A stretch of DNA of 64,000 bases from Synechococcus sp. BIOS-U3-1. GTDB lineage: Bacteria > Cyanobacteriota > Cyanobacteriia > PCC-6307 > Cyanobiaceae. The notes beneath the pieces are model-generated. The model ran no database searches. It was not told the origin of the DNA and saw only the letters and a list, made by a program, of their open reading frames with translations. The DNA lies in the NCBI RefSeq assembly GCF_014279975.1, contig NZ_CP047936.1:1116001-1180000 (forward strand), given 5' to 3'. Positions 20,190 through 28,135 of the stretch are shown one piece after another. The first letter of the stretch is position 1. Each line of letters begins with the position of its first letter. The position numbers and the translations under genes are program-made.

Positions 20190-21041
20190 ATGAGCGCTGC
20201 TGCAAATCAGTCAATCCCTGTTTTGGTCACCGGAGCTCTGGGGCGCATGGGTGCTGAAGTGATCCGCGCCGTTCAGTCCTCAACGGATTGCCATTTAGTA
20301 GGGGCCGTCGACACGACACCGGGAATGGAAGGTGCTGATATCGGCGAACAGCTGGGTCTTGGAGCCATGGAGGTGGCCGTCACGGCAGACTTAGAAGGTT
20401 GTCTGTGCGCCACAAGTCAGGCGGTTCGGGATTCCGGCCCTGGGCAAGGTGCAGTGATGGTGGATTTCACACACCCATCTGTTGTCTACGCCAACACCCG
20501 GGCAGCCATCGCTTATGGCGTGCACCCCGTCATCGGAACGACTGGTCTTTCCCCTGAGCAACTCAAAGATCTGCAGAGTTTTTCAGAAAAAGCTTCCGTC
20601 GGCGGTGCTGTGATTCCCAACTTTTCGGTGGGCATGGTGATGCTCCAGCAGGCCGCGGCAGCGGCGGCACGCTTTTACGACCATGCCGAGCTCACCGAGT
20701 TGCATCACAACCGCAAGGCTGATGCTCCTAGTGGAACTTGCATCAAGACAGCTGAGCTGATGGAGGAGCTGGGTAAAACATTTAATGCCGTTGAGGTTGA
20801 TGAGCATGAATCGCTCAAGGGCAGTCGCGGCGGTGAACGCCCTAGCGGGCTGCGTCTCCATTCCCTTCGCCTACCAGGACTGGTGGCGCACCAGGAAGTG
20901 ATGTTCGGTGCACCGGGTGAGACCTATACGCTTCGCCACGACACAATTGATCGCTCCGCTTACATGCCTGGAGTTTTGCTGTGCATACGCAAGGTGCGCC
21001 AGCTTTCAGGTCTTGTGTACGGCCTGGAGAGGCTGATCTGA
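20190..21041 (+). CDS. dapB: 4-hydroxy-tetrahydrodipicolinate reductase
   Basis: NAD(P)H-dependent reductase of the lysine/diaminopimelate pathway. The 283-aa product has the N-terminal nucleotide motif [48 protein letters not shown], and the catalytic/substrate motif [14 protein letters not shown]. It ends with [14 protein letters not shown] as expected. It is divergent from chlH. The gene after it starts 8 bp downstream. Confidence 0.96.
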   Translation: MSAAANQSIPVLVTGALGRMGAEVIRAVQSSTDCHLVGAVDTTPGMEGADIGEQLGLGAMEVAVTADLEGCLCATSQAVRDSGPGQGAVMVDFTHPSVVYANTRAAIAYGVHPVIGTTGLSPEQLKDLQSFSEKASVGGAVIPNFSVGMVMLQQAAAAAARFYDHAELTELHHNRKADAPSGTCIKTAELMEELGKTFNAVEVDEHESLKGSRGGERPSGLRLHSLRLPGLVAHQEVMFGAPGETYTLRHDTIDRSAYMPGVLLCIRKVRQLSGLVYGLERLI

Positions 21042-21048
21042 ATTATCC

Positions 21049-21702
21049 ATGCTGATTCCACTTCGTTCCGGTGAACTGCAGACGTTGATCCCGGCTGTGG
21101 CAACCGGTACCCAGTTCAGATTTGCATTGGGTGATCCACGCAAAATCTTGCAGCGCTTGTTGATCTCAGTGATTGGGGGAGTGATCACGCTGTTGATCAG
21201 TCAGAGCCTTTCCTTCAACCGCTGGGGTTCTGTCTGGCTGGTTGCCGGGTTCGTTCTGATTCTCTACATCCTCTGGGGGCCGATTCTTGAGGCGGGACGT
21301 CGCAACGCCACCTTGCGGCGATACCCATCAGCAGCATTGTTTGAGGGCGAGGTAATCGAGGCTTACACCAAGGAGCGTGTGGAGAATCAGCGCGAACAGG
21401 CCGACGCGAGCGGAAGACTTGAACTGGTCGAAAACCGCAGGACCTGGATGATCCTGGAGCTAGCTGATGAGGACGGCTACTTGGGGAGGGTGACTTTCCC
21501 TATGACCAAGAACCATTCGATGATCCGTGCAGGTGTGCTGGTTCGCTGCATCGTCCTTAGTGAGCGCAAGGACTTTTCCAGAGTTGGAGCTCTTACCGAT
21601 GCGTGGCTGCCGCAACTCAAGCTCTGGGTTGGTGAGTATCCCTTTTTGCTAAGGCCAGCTTTTGAAGACCTTTGCAGGATGCGGTTGCGTAAAACTTCTT
21701 AA
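21049..21702 (+). CDS. Conserved cyanobacterial membrane protein
   Basis: A 217-aa protein beginning LIPLRSGELQTLIPAVATGTQF, followed by two close transmembrane segments (about 37-55 and 62-81) and a soluble C-terminal domain with LVENRRTWMILELADEDG and RVTFPMTKNHSMIRAG. This resembles a widespread cyanobacterial family that databases sometimes label phosphate ABC transporter permease; nothing here shows permease features, so I regard that name as unsupported. It sits 8 bp after dapB and ends just upstream of the HLI promoter region. Confidence 0.7.
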   Translation: MLIPLRSGELQTLIPAVATGTQFRFALGDPRKILQRLLISVIGGVITLLISQSLSFNRWGSVWLVAGFVLILYILWGPILEAGRRNATLRRYPSAALFEGEVIEAYTKERVENQREQADASGRLELVENRRTWMILELADEDGYLGRVTFPMTKNHSMIRAGVLVRCIVLSERKDFSRVGALTDAWLPQLKLWVGEYPFLLRPAFEDLCRMRLRKTS

Positions 21703-21709
21703 TAGTGCG

Positions 21710-21722
21710 TTACACTGTGTAA
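21710..21722. promoter_or_regulatory. Palindrome TTACACTGTGTAA upstream of the HLI gene
   Basis: A perfect 13-bp palindrome lies 16 bp before the HLI start codon. Each arm matches the core of an HLR1-type half-site (TTACA). It overlaps the CTGTGTAAA element also found before chlH. A regulatory role is inferred only from position and resemblance. Confidence 0.4.
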
Positions 21723-21738
21723 AGAAGTCAGGTTGATC

Positions 21739-21990
21739 ATGTCTCAGGTTCCTTCCAACGCTCCCACGATTCGCGGCGCCACTGTGACCACAGAAGATGG
21801 TGGCCGTTTGAATGCTTTCGCAACAGAGCCCCGTATGGAAGTGGTGGACACCGAGAGCGGCTGGGGCTTCCATGAACGTGCAGAGATGCTGAATGGCCGC
21901 ATGGCCATGCTTGGTTTTATTGCACTTCTGGCCACGGAATTCGCTCTGGGTGGCGAAGCTTTCACTCGTGGTCTTCTCGGCATTGGCTGA
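21739..21990 (+). CDS. hli: High-light-inducible protein (HLIP, CAB/ELIP superfamily)
   Basis: An 83-aa single-helix chlorophyll-binding protein that protects photosystems and chlorophyll-synthesis intermediates under light stress. The CAB motif is ERAEMLNGRMAMLGFIALLATE, with Glu, Asn and Arg ligand positions intact, preceded by the GWGFHERAE tryptophan region. The N-terminal extension of about 45 residues is soluble. ATG 21739 is preceded by TCAGG. Its promoter region contains a palindromic element shared in part with chlH. Confidence 0.93.
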   Translation: MSQVPSNAPTIRGATVTTEDGGRLNAFATEPRMEVVDTESGWGFHERAEMLNGRMAMLGFIALLATEFALGGEAFTRGLLGIG

Positions 21991-21999
21991 TTATTTGAT

Positions 22000-23211
22000 G
22001 TGGTAACAGCTGATCCTCAATTTCGAGACTCCGCTGTCAAAGCAGTCCACCCCCGGTTCCGCATTGTCGGCGCTGGCCCTACAGGAGCCCTGTTAGCGCT
22101 TGGATTAGCGCAACAGGGCTTTTCTGTTGTGCTTCACGATCGCTTGAGCGCTGAGTTGCTGCTGAACCGCAGCCGCGCCTATGCCATCACGCATTCGTCC
22201 AGGCGGCTTCTGCTTGATCTCAATCTTTGGCCTGCCTTACTGGATCAGATGGAGCCCTTTCGCGCTCTCCGGCTTGATGACTGCTCTGCCCGCTGCACAA
22301 CCTGGTTCCAACTTCGCGATCTGCGACCTGCTAATCGAGCTTCCGAGGCGATCGGTTGGATTCTTGACCATCGACCATTGATGCGTCTTTTGCTGGAGCG
22401 TCTTCAGACCTCAGATCTGGTTGAGCTGCAACTTGATGACGCCTTGCCAGCGGAGGATGTTCTCGCCAACGCTGTATCTCGCGAGTGGATCGTGGCTGCG
22501 GATGGTCCTCGTTCCACGTTGCGTCGCTGCGCTGAGGTGCCCTTCTGGACCCACGCTTACCAACAGGGTTGCCTGACGATGAAGCTGCGCTTGACCGGAG
22601 CTGAGCAACACTGCGCTTATGAACTGTTCCGGCCGGAAGGTCCGATGGCCGTTCTGCCGCTTGGAGAGGACCGCTATCAGGTGGTCTGGAGTGCCCCGCT
22701 GCAGCGATGTCGAGATCGAGCTGCGTCGTCTACCTCCGAGTTGTTGTCGGCGCTGGACGCAATCCTTCCTGATGGGGTGAACGCGGTTCAACTGCTTGAT
22801 GATCCAGGAGCTTTTCCGTTGGAATTAAGCCTGGCTCCACGTCTTCACAGAGGATCCTTGCTTCTCTTGGGAGAGGCCGGTCATCGCTGTCATCCAGTGG
22901 GTGGACAGGGCTTGAATCTTTGCTGGCGCGATGTGAGTGATCTCTTGAATTTGACCCAGGCAGTGCGTCATGGAGAGATATCGTTTACATCGCTTGCTCG
23001 ACGTTATTCCCGTTGTCGACGCTTCGATCTGGCGGGTGTATTGCTGTCAACGGATCTGCTGATTCGTTTCTTCTCCAATCAAAATCGGCTGCTGATGCCT
23101 TTCAGGCGTCTTGCATTGTTCATGCTGAAGCGCGTCAGTTGGATTCGGCGCGTCAGTCTGTCGGCAATGACCGACGGCGCGGGCACCTTGTTAAGACCGC
23201 TGCCAAAGTGA
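22000..23211 (+). CDS. FAD-dependent hydroxylase, UbiH/COQ6 family
   Basis: A 403-aa flavoprotein monooxygenase. It has the N-terminal Rossmann motif FRIVGAGPTGALLALGLAQQGF with the following acidic strand end (VVLHDR), the internal WIVAADGPRSTLRR (DG motif) and LLLGEAGHRCHPVGGQGLNLCWRDV (GD-type motif). In cyanobacteria such enzymes are candidates for plastoquinone or other ring hydroxylation; the substrate is not proven. The start is a GTG 10 bp after the HLI stop; no better in-frame start lies nearby. The C-terminal region is hydrophobic and may touch the membrane. Confidence 0.85.
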   Translation: MVTADPQFRDSAVKAVHPRFRIVGAGPTGALLALGLAQQGFSVVLHDRLSAELLLNRSRAYAITHSSRRLLLDLNLWPALLDQMEPFRALRLDDCSARCTTWFQLRDLRPANRASEAIGWILDHRPLMRLLLERLQTSDLVELQLDDALPAEDVLANAVSREWIVAADGPRSTLRRCAEVPFWTHAYQQGCLTMKLRLTGAEQHCAYELFRPEGPMAVLPLGEDRYQVVWSAPLQRCRDRAASSTSELLSALDAILPDGVNAVQLLDDPGAFPLELSLAPRLHRGSLLLLGEAGHRCHPVGGQGLNLCWRDVSDLLNLTQAVRHGEISFTSLARRYSRCRRFDLAGVLLSTDLLIRFFSNQNRLLMPFRRLALFMLKRVSWIRRVSLSAMTDGAGTLLRPLPK

Positions 23212-23230
23212 GATCCTCGCTCGGCAGTTG

Positions 23231-23443
23231 ATGGTCATCAGTAGTGATCCACAACCAGTGGCTTCTCGTGCGTTAATCGCTTTTTTGCAGCAGAGGCTTG
23301 GATTGAGCGAGAACGCCATCAATCTCGGCATTCGCCAGGCCCACCTTGAGCAGGCTCCTCTTCCGGTTGTTCTTTGGAGCTTTGGACTGCTGAACCTCAC
23401 GCAATATCAGGAGGTTCTGGATTGGCAACAGCAGCAGGATTGA
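23231..23443 (+). CDS. DUF2949 family protein
   Basis: A 70-aa helical protein of the cyanobacterial DUF2949 family. The core reads LIAFLQQRLGLSENAINLGIRQAHLEQAPLPVVLW, then SFGLLNLTQYQEVLDW. No function is known. It follows the UbiH-like gene by 19 bp and is convergent with apt. Confidence 0.8.
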   Translation: MVISSDPQPVASRALIAFLQQRLGLSENAINLGIRQAHLEQAPLPVVLWSFGLLNLTQYQEVLDWQQQQD

Positions 23444-23480
23444 CCGAGCCAGATGCTCACTCTCACGGTTTTCGCACCAA

Positions 23481-24032
23481 TCAGTCGTAACGGATCAGTG
23501 ATTCGATTGGAAGTCCCTCTGGCAATCGACGGCGTCCGGCCAGATCTGCCAGTTCAATGACAAACCCGCAGCCCACGAGCTTGCCTCCAGCTTTTTGAAT
23601 CAGCTCAACACTGGCGGCAGCAGTTCCTCCGGTTGCCAGCAGATCGTCGACCAGCAAGACACGAGATCCATCCGCCAGAGCATCGGTCTGGATTTCAAGA
23701 CGATCGCTGCCGTATTCAAGGGTGTAATCAACACCGGTCACTTCGCCGGGAAGTTTTCCGGGTTTTCTGACCGGCACAAAGCCAATCTTTTGCTGTGTTG
23801 CCAGAGGAGTGCCCACGATGAAGCCCCTGGACTCAATTCCCACGATCAGGTCTGGTTGGAGTCGCTCGCAGACGTCGCCAAGTTGCTGCATCACTTCGCT
23901 CCATCCACGGGGATCGCGCAGCAACGGTGAGATGTCGCGGAACAAAATTCCGGGTTTTGGGAAGTCCGGCACATCGCGAATGAGCTGACGAAGATCCACA
24001 GGGTGGTGACGCAAAGGCCTCAACCCTGGCAT
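23481..24032 (-). CDS. apt: Adenine phosphoribosyltransferase
   Basis: Salvages adenine to AMP using PRPP. It has the family N-terminus [59 protein letters not shown], and the PRPP loop [14 protein letters not shown]. The open frame reaches 24176 but its first 48 residues are Arg/Ser rich and overlap the divergent DUF3038 gene. ATG 24032 ([15 protein letters not shown]) gives 183 aa, normal for the family; ATG 24035 is equally possible. The start region almost abuts the DUF3038 start at 24043, so the two promoters must overlap the opposing genes. Confidence 0.95.
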   Translation of the reverse strand: MPGLRPLRHHPVDLRQLIRDVPDFPKPGILFRDISPLLRDPRGWSEVMQQLGDVCERLQPDLIVGIESRGFIVGTPLATQQKIGFVPVRKPGKLPGEVTGVDYTLEYGSDRLEIQTDALADGSRVLLVDDLLATGGTAAASVELIQKAGGKLVGCGFVIELADLAGRRRLPEGLPIESLIRYD

Positions 24033-24042
24033 CATCGCAGCC

Positions 24043-24600
24043 ATGACCGATGTCACTGCTGAGGCGGCTCCAGATCCGTCGATTCCTGAAGCGGTTCTTG
24101 GCCGCCGTGCTCTCGAGCGCCTTGATCTGCTTCTGCTCACTGTTGAGTCTCTTGACCTAAACGGCGGGGAGGCCATGCTCTGGGCGACCCGTCAGCTTGG
24201 TTTTGAAACGATCTTTCCCAATCGCGTTGAGCTTTGGAAACGTCGCTGCCACAACCCGCTCAGGCGTTCCACACGACGTGGTCAACTCAGTGCCGTGGAA
24301 ACAGAGGCCTTGATCAGGATCCTCTGCGTGATGGCAGACAGGCTCTATCCCAAGCTTCACCAGTTGCTGTCCAGCAAGGAGCCCAAGGAGCTCACTCACC
24401 AGCGCTGGCAGCTGGTCCACCAGCGCCTACGCGATCTGATTGAAGAACGCATGAATCTTCGGCGTGGTGCCATTCAGCGTTTTCTTGGCAGTGAGCCCGA
24501 AGGCCCGCTGCAGCGCCAGCTGGTGTTCACACTGGCACTCGCTGCTGGACCCGGCGGGGTCGATCGTCTCCGCGCCAGTCTTCTTGATCCGACCCCCTGA
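24043..24600 (+). CDS. DUF3038 family protein
   Basis: A 185-aa soluble cyanobacterial protein of unknown function. Typical segments are [45 protein letters not shown] and [19 protein letters not shown] near the C-terminus. The stop codon is directly followed by the ATG of the DUF4335 gene with no gap, pointing to coupled translation and a shared function. Confidence 0.8.
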   Translation: MTDVTAEAAPDPSIPEAVLGRRALERLDLLLLTVESLDLNGGEAMLWATRQLGFETIFPNRVELWKRRCHNPLRRSTRRGQLSAVETEALIRILCVMADRLYPKLHQLLSSKEPKELTHQRWQLVHQRLRDLIEERMNLRRGAIQRFLGSEPEGPLQRQLVFTLALAAGPGGVDRLRASLLDPTP

Positions 24601-25242
24601 ATGGTGATGCTCAAACAGTCCTACCGCTACGACCAAACCACCGCTCGACTGGAAGTTGAAGGCTTGCCTGACTTCTCCGCTGGTCATGCCGAGCAGTCCA
24701 TTGGAATTCTTTCCACCTGGCGTTTGAAAATTGTCGGTGCCTCCGAGCTCGAGGGCAAACGCGAACATCTTGAAGCACTAATGCAGGTGGTGATTCCCTA
24801 TGTGCGTCTGCGTCTTTCAGGTGTGGTTCGCTCCCTGGGAGAGCCGAACGATCCAGTGAGGTTGGTCCCCGATGAGTTTCAGCATCGTCTTGATCTCACC
24901 AGTGGCCAGGCGAATATTCCACCTCTGTCGATCCGTCTCGATGATGCTCAGCTGGCCGATCTCGTTCGTTGCCTTGATGCCTTGCGAAGCGACAGCCGTG
25001 TCTGTCTGACCTGGCCATCGATTCAGCATGAACCCCTTCCTCGACGGGATCTTGTCGAGCGGATCCCCTTGATGCAGAGGCTGAAAGCTCCGCTGCTTGG
25101 AGGTACCACGGTGGTGGTCTTGGGCGTCCTGGGTCTTCTGTTGCCATTGCCTGAGGTGCAATCTCCGACGCCTGCCCAGGCCCTAGAGGACAAGACAGAA
25201 ACTCCAATCAGCGATCCTGCACAACCTGATCAAGAGCGTTGA
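24601..25242 (+). CDS. DUF4335 family protein
   Basis: A 213-aa cyanobacterial protein. It begins LKQSYRYDQTTARLEVEG, as is usual in the family. The soluble domain spans about 160 residues and contains LSIRLDDAQLADLVRCLDALR. One transmembrane segment follows (about 161-181, TTVVVLGVLGLLLPLP), with a short acidic tail. It is immediately downstream of DUF3038, and the two families commonly pair, so they probably act together. Function is unknown. Confidence 0.8.
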   Translation: MVMLKQSYRYDQTTARLEVEGLPDFSAGHAEQSIGILSTWRLKIVGASELEGKREHLEALMQVVIPYVRLRLSGVVRSLGEPNDPVRLVPDEFQHRLDLTSGQANIPPLSIRLDDAQLADLVRCLDALRSDSRVCLTWPSIQHEPLPRRDLVERIPLMQRLKAPLLGGTTVVVLGVLGLLLPLPEVQSPTPAQALEDKTETPISDPAQPDQER

Positions 25243-25295
25243 CCTCTGAGCCAGGCAGCTCAGAATGGTGCGATTGCCTCTGATTTCGAATAGCA

Positions 25296-25439
25296 GTGAG
25301 TCCGTCCAACCTCAAGAGTTCTGTTGTTTGGATCGCTGAGTTCTTGCCGTCAGCGTCTCTCTACTTTTTGATCACCCTTGAATCCCGCTGGCGGATCACT
25401 GGCTTCGGTCAGATGTTCGCTCAGCCGACGGTGTCATGA
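25296..25439 (+). CDS. Small ORF (47 aa), possible membrane-associated peptide
   Basis: GTG at 25296 opens a 47-codon frame (MSPSNLKSSVVWIAEFLPSA, then LYFLITLESRWRITGFG). Its TGA overlaps the ATG of the next gene as ATGA, the arrangement typical of translationally coupled neighbours. It has one hydrophobic stretch and a basic end. I do not recognise it. The tight overlap is the main support; no ribosome binding site is clear. Confidence 0.45.
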   Translation: MSPSNLKSSVVWIAEFLPSASLYFLITLESRWRITGFGQMFAQPTVS

Positions 25440-25846
25440 ATTCCCCCAATCTGAGACCTCTAAGTGCTGTGCCTAAGACTCGGAGAGTGTTTAGTAAGCG
25501 TCAGCGGTCCAGGGCTGTTTCTGTCGGCCGTCAGATGCTGGAGGGTGTTCTTTTGCTGGCCCTTGGCTCAGGATTGCTTGCATTTCTGAGCTGGTTGCCT
25601 CAGAAGGTCGACGCCATGGTCGTGGTCAGTGAAGCCATTGCTGATCTGATCCGAGGTCTTGGACAGCTGCTGGAAGCGTTGCTTGGTCTGGCTGCGGTCA
25701 TTTTGATTGCAATGCTGTTGCTAGCAGGACTTTTGGCCTTGGTGTCTGGCGTGTTCCGTCTGGTCAAATCCTTCACACGGTTGATCAGCTCTGAGCGGCC
25801 TAAGCCGAGTCAAATAATCCATCGTCGATCCAGATCTCGGCGTTGA
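25436..25846 (+). CDS. Small two-helix membrane protein, unknown
   Basis: A 136-aa protein with a basic N-terminus (KTRRVFSKRQRSR), two hydrophobic segments (about 35-53 and 80-107) and a basic tail (IHRRSRSRR). The central part reads MLEGVLLLALGSGLLAFLSWLP. I do not recognise the family. The start overlaps the stop of the small ORF before it. The gene is convergent with the EF-hand gene, with 2 bp between stop codons. Confidence 0.6.
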   Translation: MNSPNLRPLSAVPKTRRVFSKRQRSRAVSVGRQMLEGVLLLALGSGLLAFLSWLPQKVDAMVVVSEAIADLIRGLGQLLEALLGLAAVILIAMLLLAGLLALVSGVFRLVKSFTRLISSERPKPSQIIHRRSRSRR

Positions 25847-25848
25847 GC

Positions 25849-26313
25849 TCAGGGGCGAGGTGCGAGTGAACGCTGCACCGTCCAGAGTTCCTCAAGCGTC
25901 AGTCCACCATCGGCGTCCAGATCGAAACTCACAAAATTCCGGCTCAACCAGGGCAGTGATTGGCATTCATTCCTGTCAATCCGACCATCCCCATTGCGAT
26001 CGGCCTGATGGAAACGTTTTTGCAGCCGCTGACCACTCGGGTGAGGGCTTAAGGGTCTGAGATCTTTGAGTAGCAAATAGCCACGCGAGTCGGGTCGTTG
26101 CAGACGCCTCTCGAAATAGGGCCGACCCCGGACTTCTCCAGATTCCAGACGACCGTCACCGTTTACATCCATCCGGATGAACAGTGCCTCCATGCGTCGG
26201 CCATAGATCTGCACGTGCTGTGGGTTCGCCAGAACCGAGGAACACGAGACCAGACTTTGCATCCCAAGCATCACGAAGGCCATCAACACTGGTTGTGTCA
26301 AGCGCTTCGCCAT
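25849..26313 (-). CDS. EF-hand calcium-binding lipoprotein
   Basis: A 154-aa predicted exported protein with three EF-hand-like loops: DVNGDGRLESGE (about 44-55), DRNGDGRIDRNE, and the weaker DLDADGGLTLEE. The N-terminus (MAKRLTQPVLMAFVMLGMQS) is a signal peptide ending in a possible lipobox LVSC. This suggests a calcium-binding protein anchored in the envelope. The frame extends upstream to 26418, but ATG 26313 is chosen because it places the signal peptide at the start. It is divergent from the response regulator gene, which may or may not be related. Confidence 0.75.
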   Translation of the reverse strand: MAKRLTQPVLMAFVMLGMQSLVSCSSVLANPQHVQIYGRRMEALFIRMDVNGDGRLESGEVRGRPYFERRLQRPDSRGYLLLKDLRPLSPHPSGQRLQKRFHQADRNGDGRIDRNECQSLPWLSRNFVSFDLDADGGLTLEELWTVQRSLAPRP

Positions 26314-26456
26314 GTAGTGAGCATATGGAGATTCGGCGACATGGACATGTCTGAGTCGTGACAGTGATCCGATTAGCTGTGACAAGGTCCGTTTCAGCGC
26401 GACAGGACGCAACGGCATCCATACGATCAGTGCAACTTGAAGCAGCGACAGAACCC

Positions 26457-27188
26457 ATGCCCCGCACTTCGATGATCTGGGTAGTCGATGATGATCCTGA
26501 TTTGCGTCAGATGGTCGGCACCTATCTGTTGGATCAGGGTTATGACGTGCGCAGTCTCAGCGATGTGAAGCAGCTTGAGGCCCGCCTGGAATTTCAGCGA
26601 CCTGATCTGATCGTGCTCGACCTGATGATGCCCGGTGATGACGGACTGACAGCACTCCGTCGTCTCAGGGATGCAGGCGACGACCTGCCAGTAGTGATGC
26701 TGACGGCCCGTGGAGAAGGCGTGGATCGCATCATCGGTCTGGAGCAGGGGGCTGATGATTATCTGGCCAAGCCTTTTTTGCCCCGAGAGCTTTCAGCGCG
26801 AATTGAAGCGGTGTTGAGGCGGCGCAGTGCACTCCCTGCAGGCACTCCTTTGGCTGAAGGTGGTGATGTGGTGTTTGGCGACAACGTGCTGGATCTGGCA
26901 GCTCGCACGCTCACCCGTGAGGGCAAGTCTGTTGTGATCACGAGTGGCGAGTTCAGCCTGCTGGCATCATTCGTTCAGCATCCTCATCGCCCTTTGTCGC
27001 GCGAGCGGTTGATTGAGCTAGCCCGTGGGCCTGGCTGTGACACCGACAGCCGCAGCATGGATGTTCAGGTTTCACGAGTGCGCAAGCTGGTGGAGCCAGA
27101 TCCAACCCGCCCGCGCTACCTGCAGACCGTCTGGGGGTATGGCTATGTGTTCGTACCTGACGGCGAACCCCGCTCTAGTCGACCCTGA
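26457..27188 (+). CDS. OmpR/PhoB-family response regulator
   Basis: A 243-aa two-domain regulator. The receiver domain has the acidic pair DDD near residue 11, the phosphoacceptor Asp in LIVLDLMMPGDDG (about 54), MLTARG, and the conserved Lys in DYLAKPF. The C-terminal winged-helix DNA-binding domain ends with DVQVSRVRKLVEPDP and TVWGYGYVF. The ATG at 26457 (MPRTSMIWVVDDD) is preferred; the frame is open to 26358. The cognate kinase is probably the EnvZ-like gene 0.9 kb downstream, separated by an unrelated gene. The target genes are not identifiable here. Confidence 0.93.
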   Translation: MPRTSMIWVVDDDPDLRQMVGTYLLDQGYDVRSLSDVKQLEARLEFQRPDLIVLDLMMPGDDGLTALRRLRDAGDDLPVVMLTARGEGVDRIIGLEQGADDYLAKPFLPRELSARIEAVLRRRSALPAGTPLAEGGDVVFGDNVLDLAARTLTREGKSVVITSGEFSLLASFVQHPHRPLSRERLIELARGPGCDTDSRSMDVQVSRVRKLVEPDPTRPRYLQTVWGYGYVFVPDGEPRSSRP

Positions 27189-27317
27189 GCAACTACTTGT
27201 TAGGTCAGGCCGACAAGGTTTGGTGGACGGGGAAGCTGATCCGCTGGGTGAACGCTGATCTCGTATCCCAAATTGTTCCTGTGATCTGAGCGGGTGTGAT
27301 CAACCTCACAGCCCTGC

Positions 27318-28070
27318 ATGAGGCAGGTCATTAAGTCAGATGCTGAATCCGGTGATGGTGTGTCCATCGAGAGGGAACAACCCTCCACCGCTTTGAAATC
27401 AATGGGCGTTTTCGCAAAGCTCGATGGCATCACCGGCCGCACAATTCCTCAAGGCGACCTCACACTTGAAGTTCTTGATTCCGCTTCACTCGTTCAACAA
27501 GACGGTCAGATCTTTCACAAAGCAGCCGATGGTCAGCTGTTGGGCCCGCTTGGTGGAGAAGGTGTTTTCAAGCCTCAAGACATCGATGCCAAAGGCAGCG
27601 TGATCGTTGGCGACAACCACTTCATGCCAGGTCGTGGGGGTGACTCCCTCACCGGTGAAGGTCGTTCAACGAAGATCTGGACAACTGGTGGTGCCAGCAC
27701 CTTTGAAGACCGAATGCCTGGTCACTTTGATGGAAACGATTTTCACGCCTGCCCCAATATTGTCCTAGGTACAGAAGCTCCTTCGATGTCGATGCATCAA
27801 GGCGCGATGAACAGTATCAACGTCGGTGATGCAGCTGGAAATTTGCGTGATGCAGCTGGAAATACTCCTGACAGATTCCGTGTCTTCACCGGAGGTCGTT
27901 TCGAAGACTTGTTGACTGAAACCTTCGAACCACTCTTTGGGATGGACAGCTTCGGTGAATCACCGAACCCTGTTCTTGAAATCGGAAGCACTGCTGGTCC
28001 TGGTGGTACTTCCTCCATGACAGGAAAGTTCGACTTCCCCGCTGACAATGTCAGCCTTTACGACCATTGA
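27318..28070 (+). CDS. Unrecognised 250-aa protein between response regulator and kinase
   Basis: I do not recognise this protein. It is Gly/Asp rich and hydrophilic, with no signal peptide or membrane helix. It has the appearance of a beta-rich structural or secreted protein, for example GDLTLEVLDSASLVQQDGQ and AKGSVIVGDNHF. Residues about 170-183 contain a seven-residue duplication (GDAAGNL/RDAAGNT) coded by a 17-bp exact repeat. The start is uncertain: ATG 27318 follows an in-frame stop closely, and no ribosome binding site is clear. Its insertion between a regulator and its likely kinase suggests either a regulated partner or a gene acquired later. Confidence 0.6.
   Translation: MRQVIKSDAESGDGVSIEREQPSTALKSMGVFAKLDGITGRTIPQGDLTLEVLDSASLVQQDGQIFHKAADGQLLGPLGGEGVFKPQDIDAKGSVIVGDNHFMPGRGGDSLTGEGRSTKIWTTGGASTFEDRMPGHFDGNDFHACPNIVLGTEAPSMSMHQGAMNSINVGDAAGNLRDAAGNTPDRFRVFTGGRFEDLLTETFEPLFGMDSFGESPNPVLEIGSTAGPGGTSSMTGKFDFPADNVSLYDH
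27826..27863 (+). repeat. 17-bp exact direct repeat, 21-bp period
   Basis: GTGATGCAGCTGGAAAT occurs at 27826-27842 and 27847-27863. The 21-bp period keeps frame and duplicates seven residues in the unknown protein. Confidence 0.9.
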
Positions 28071-28135
28071 TTCAAGCTGTACGTAGCTGACGGCCAGCCA
28101 CGATCCCGTTGATCTCTCGCTCACGACCGTTGTCG

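Noticed and set aside
21049-21702. Phosphate ABC transporter permease annotation
   Set aside because: Only two transmembrane helices and a soluble domain; no permease motif.
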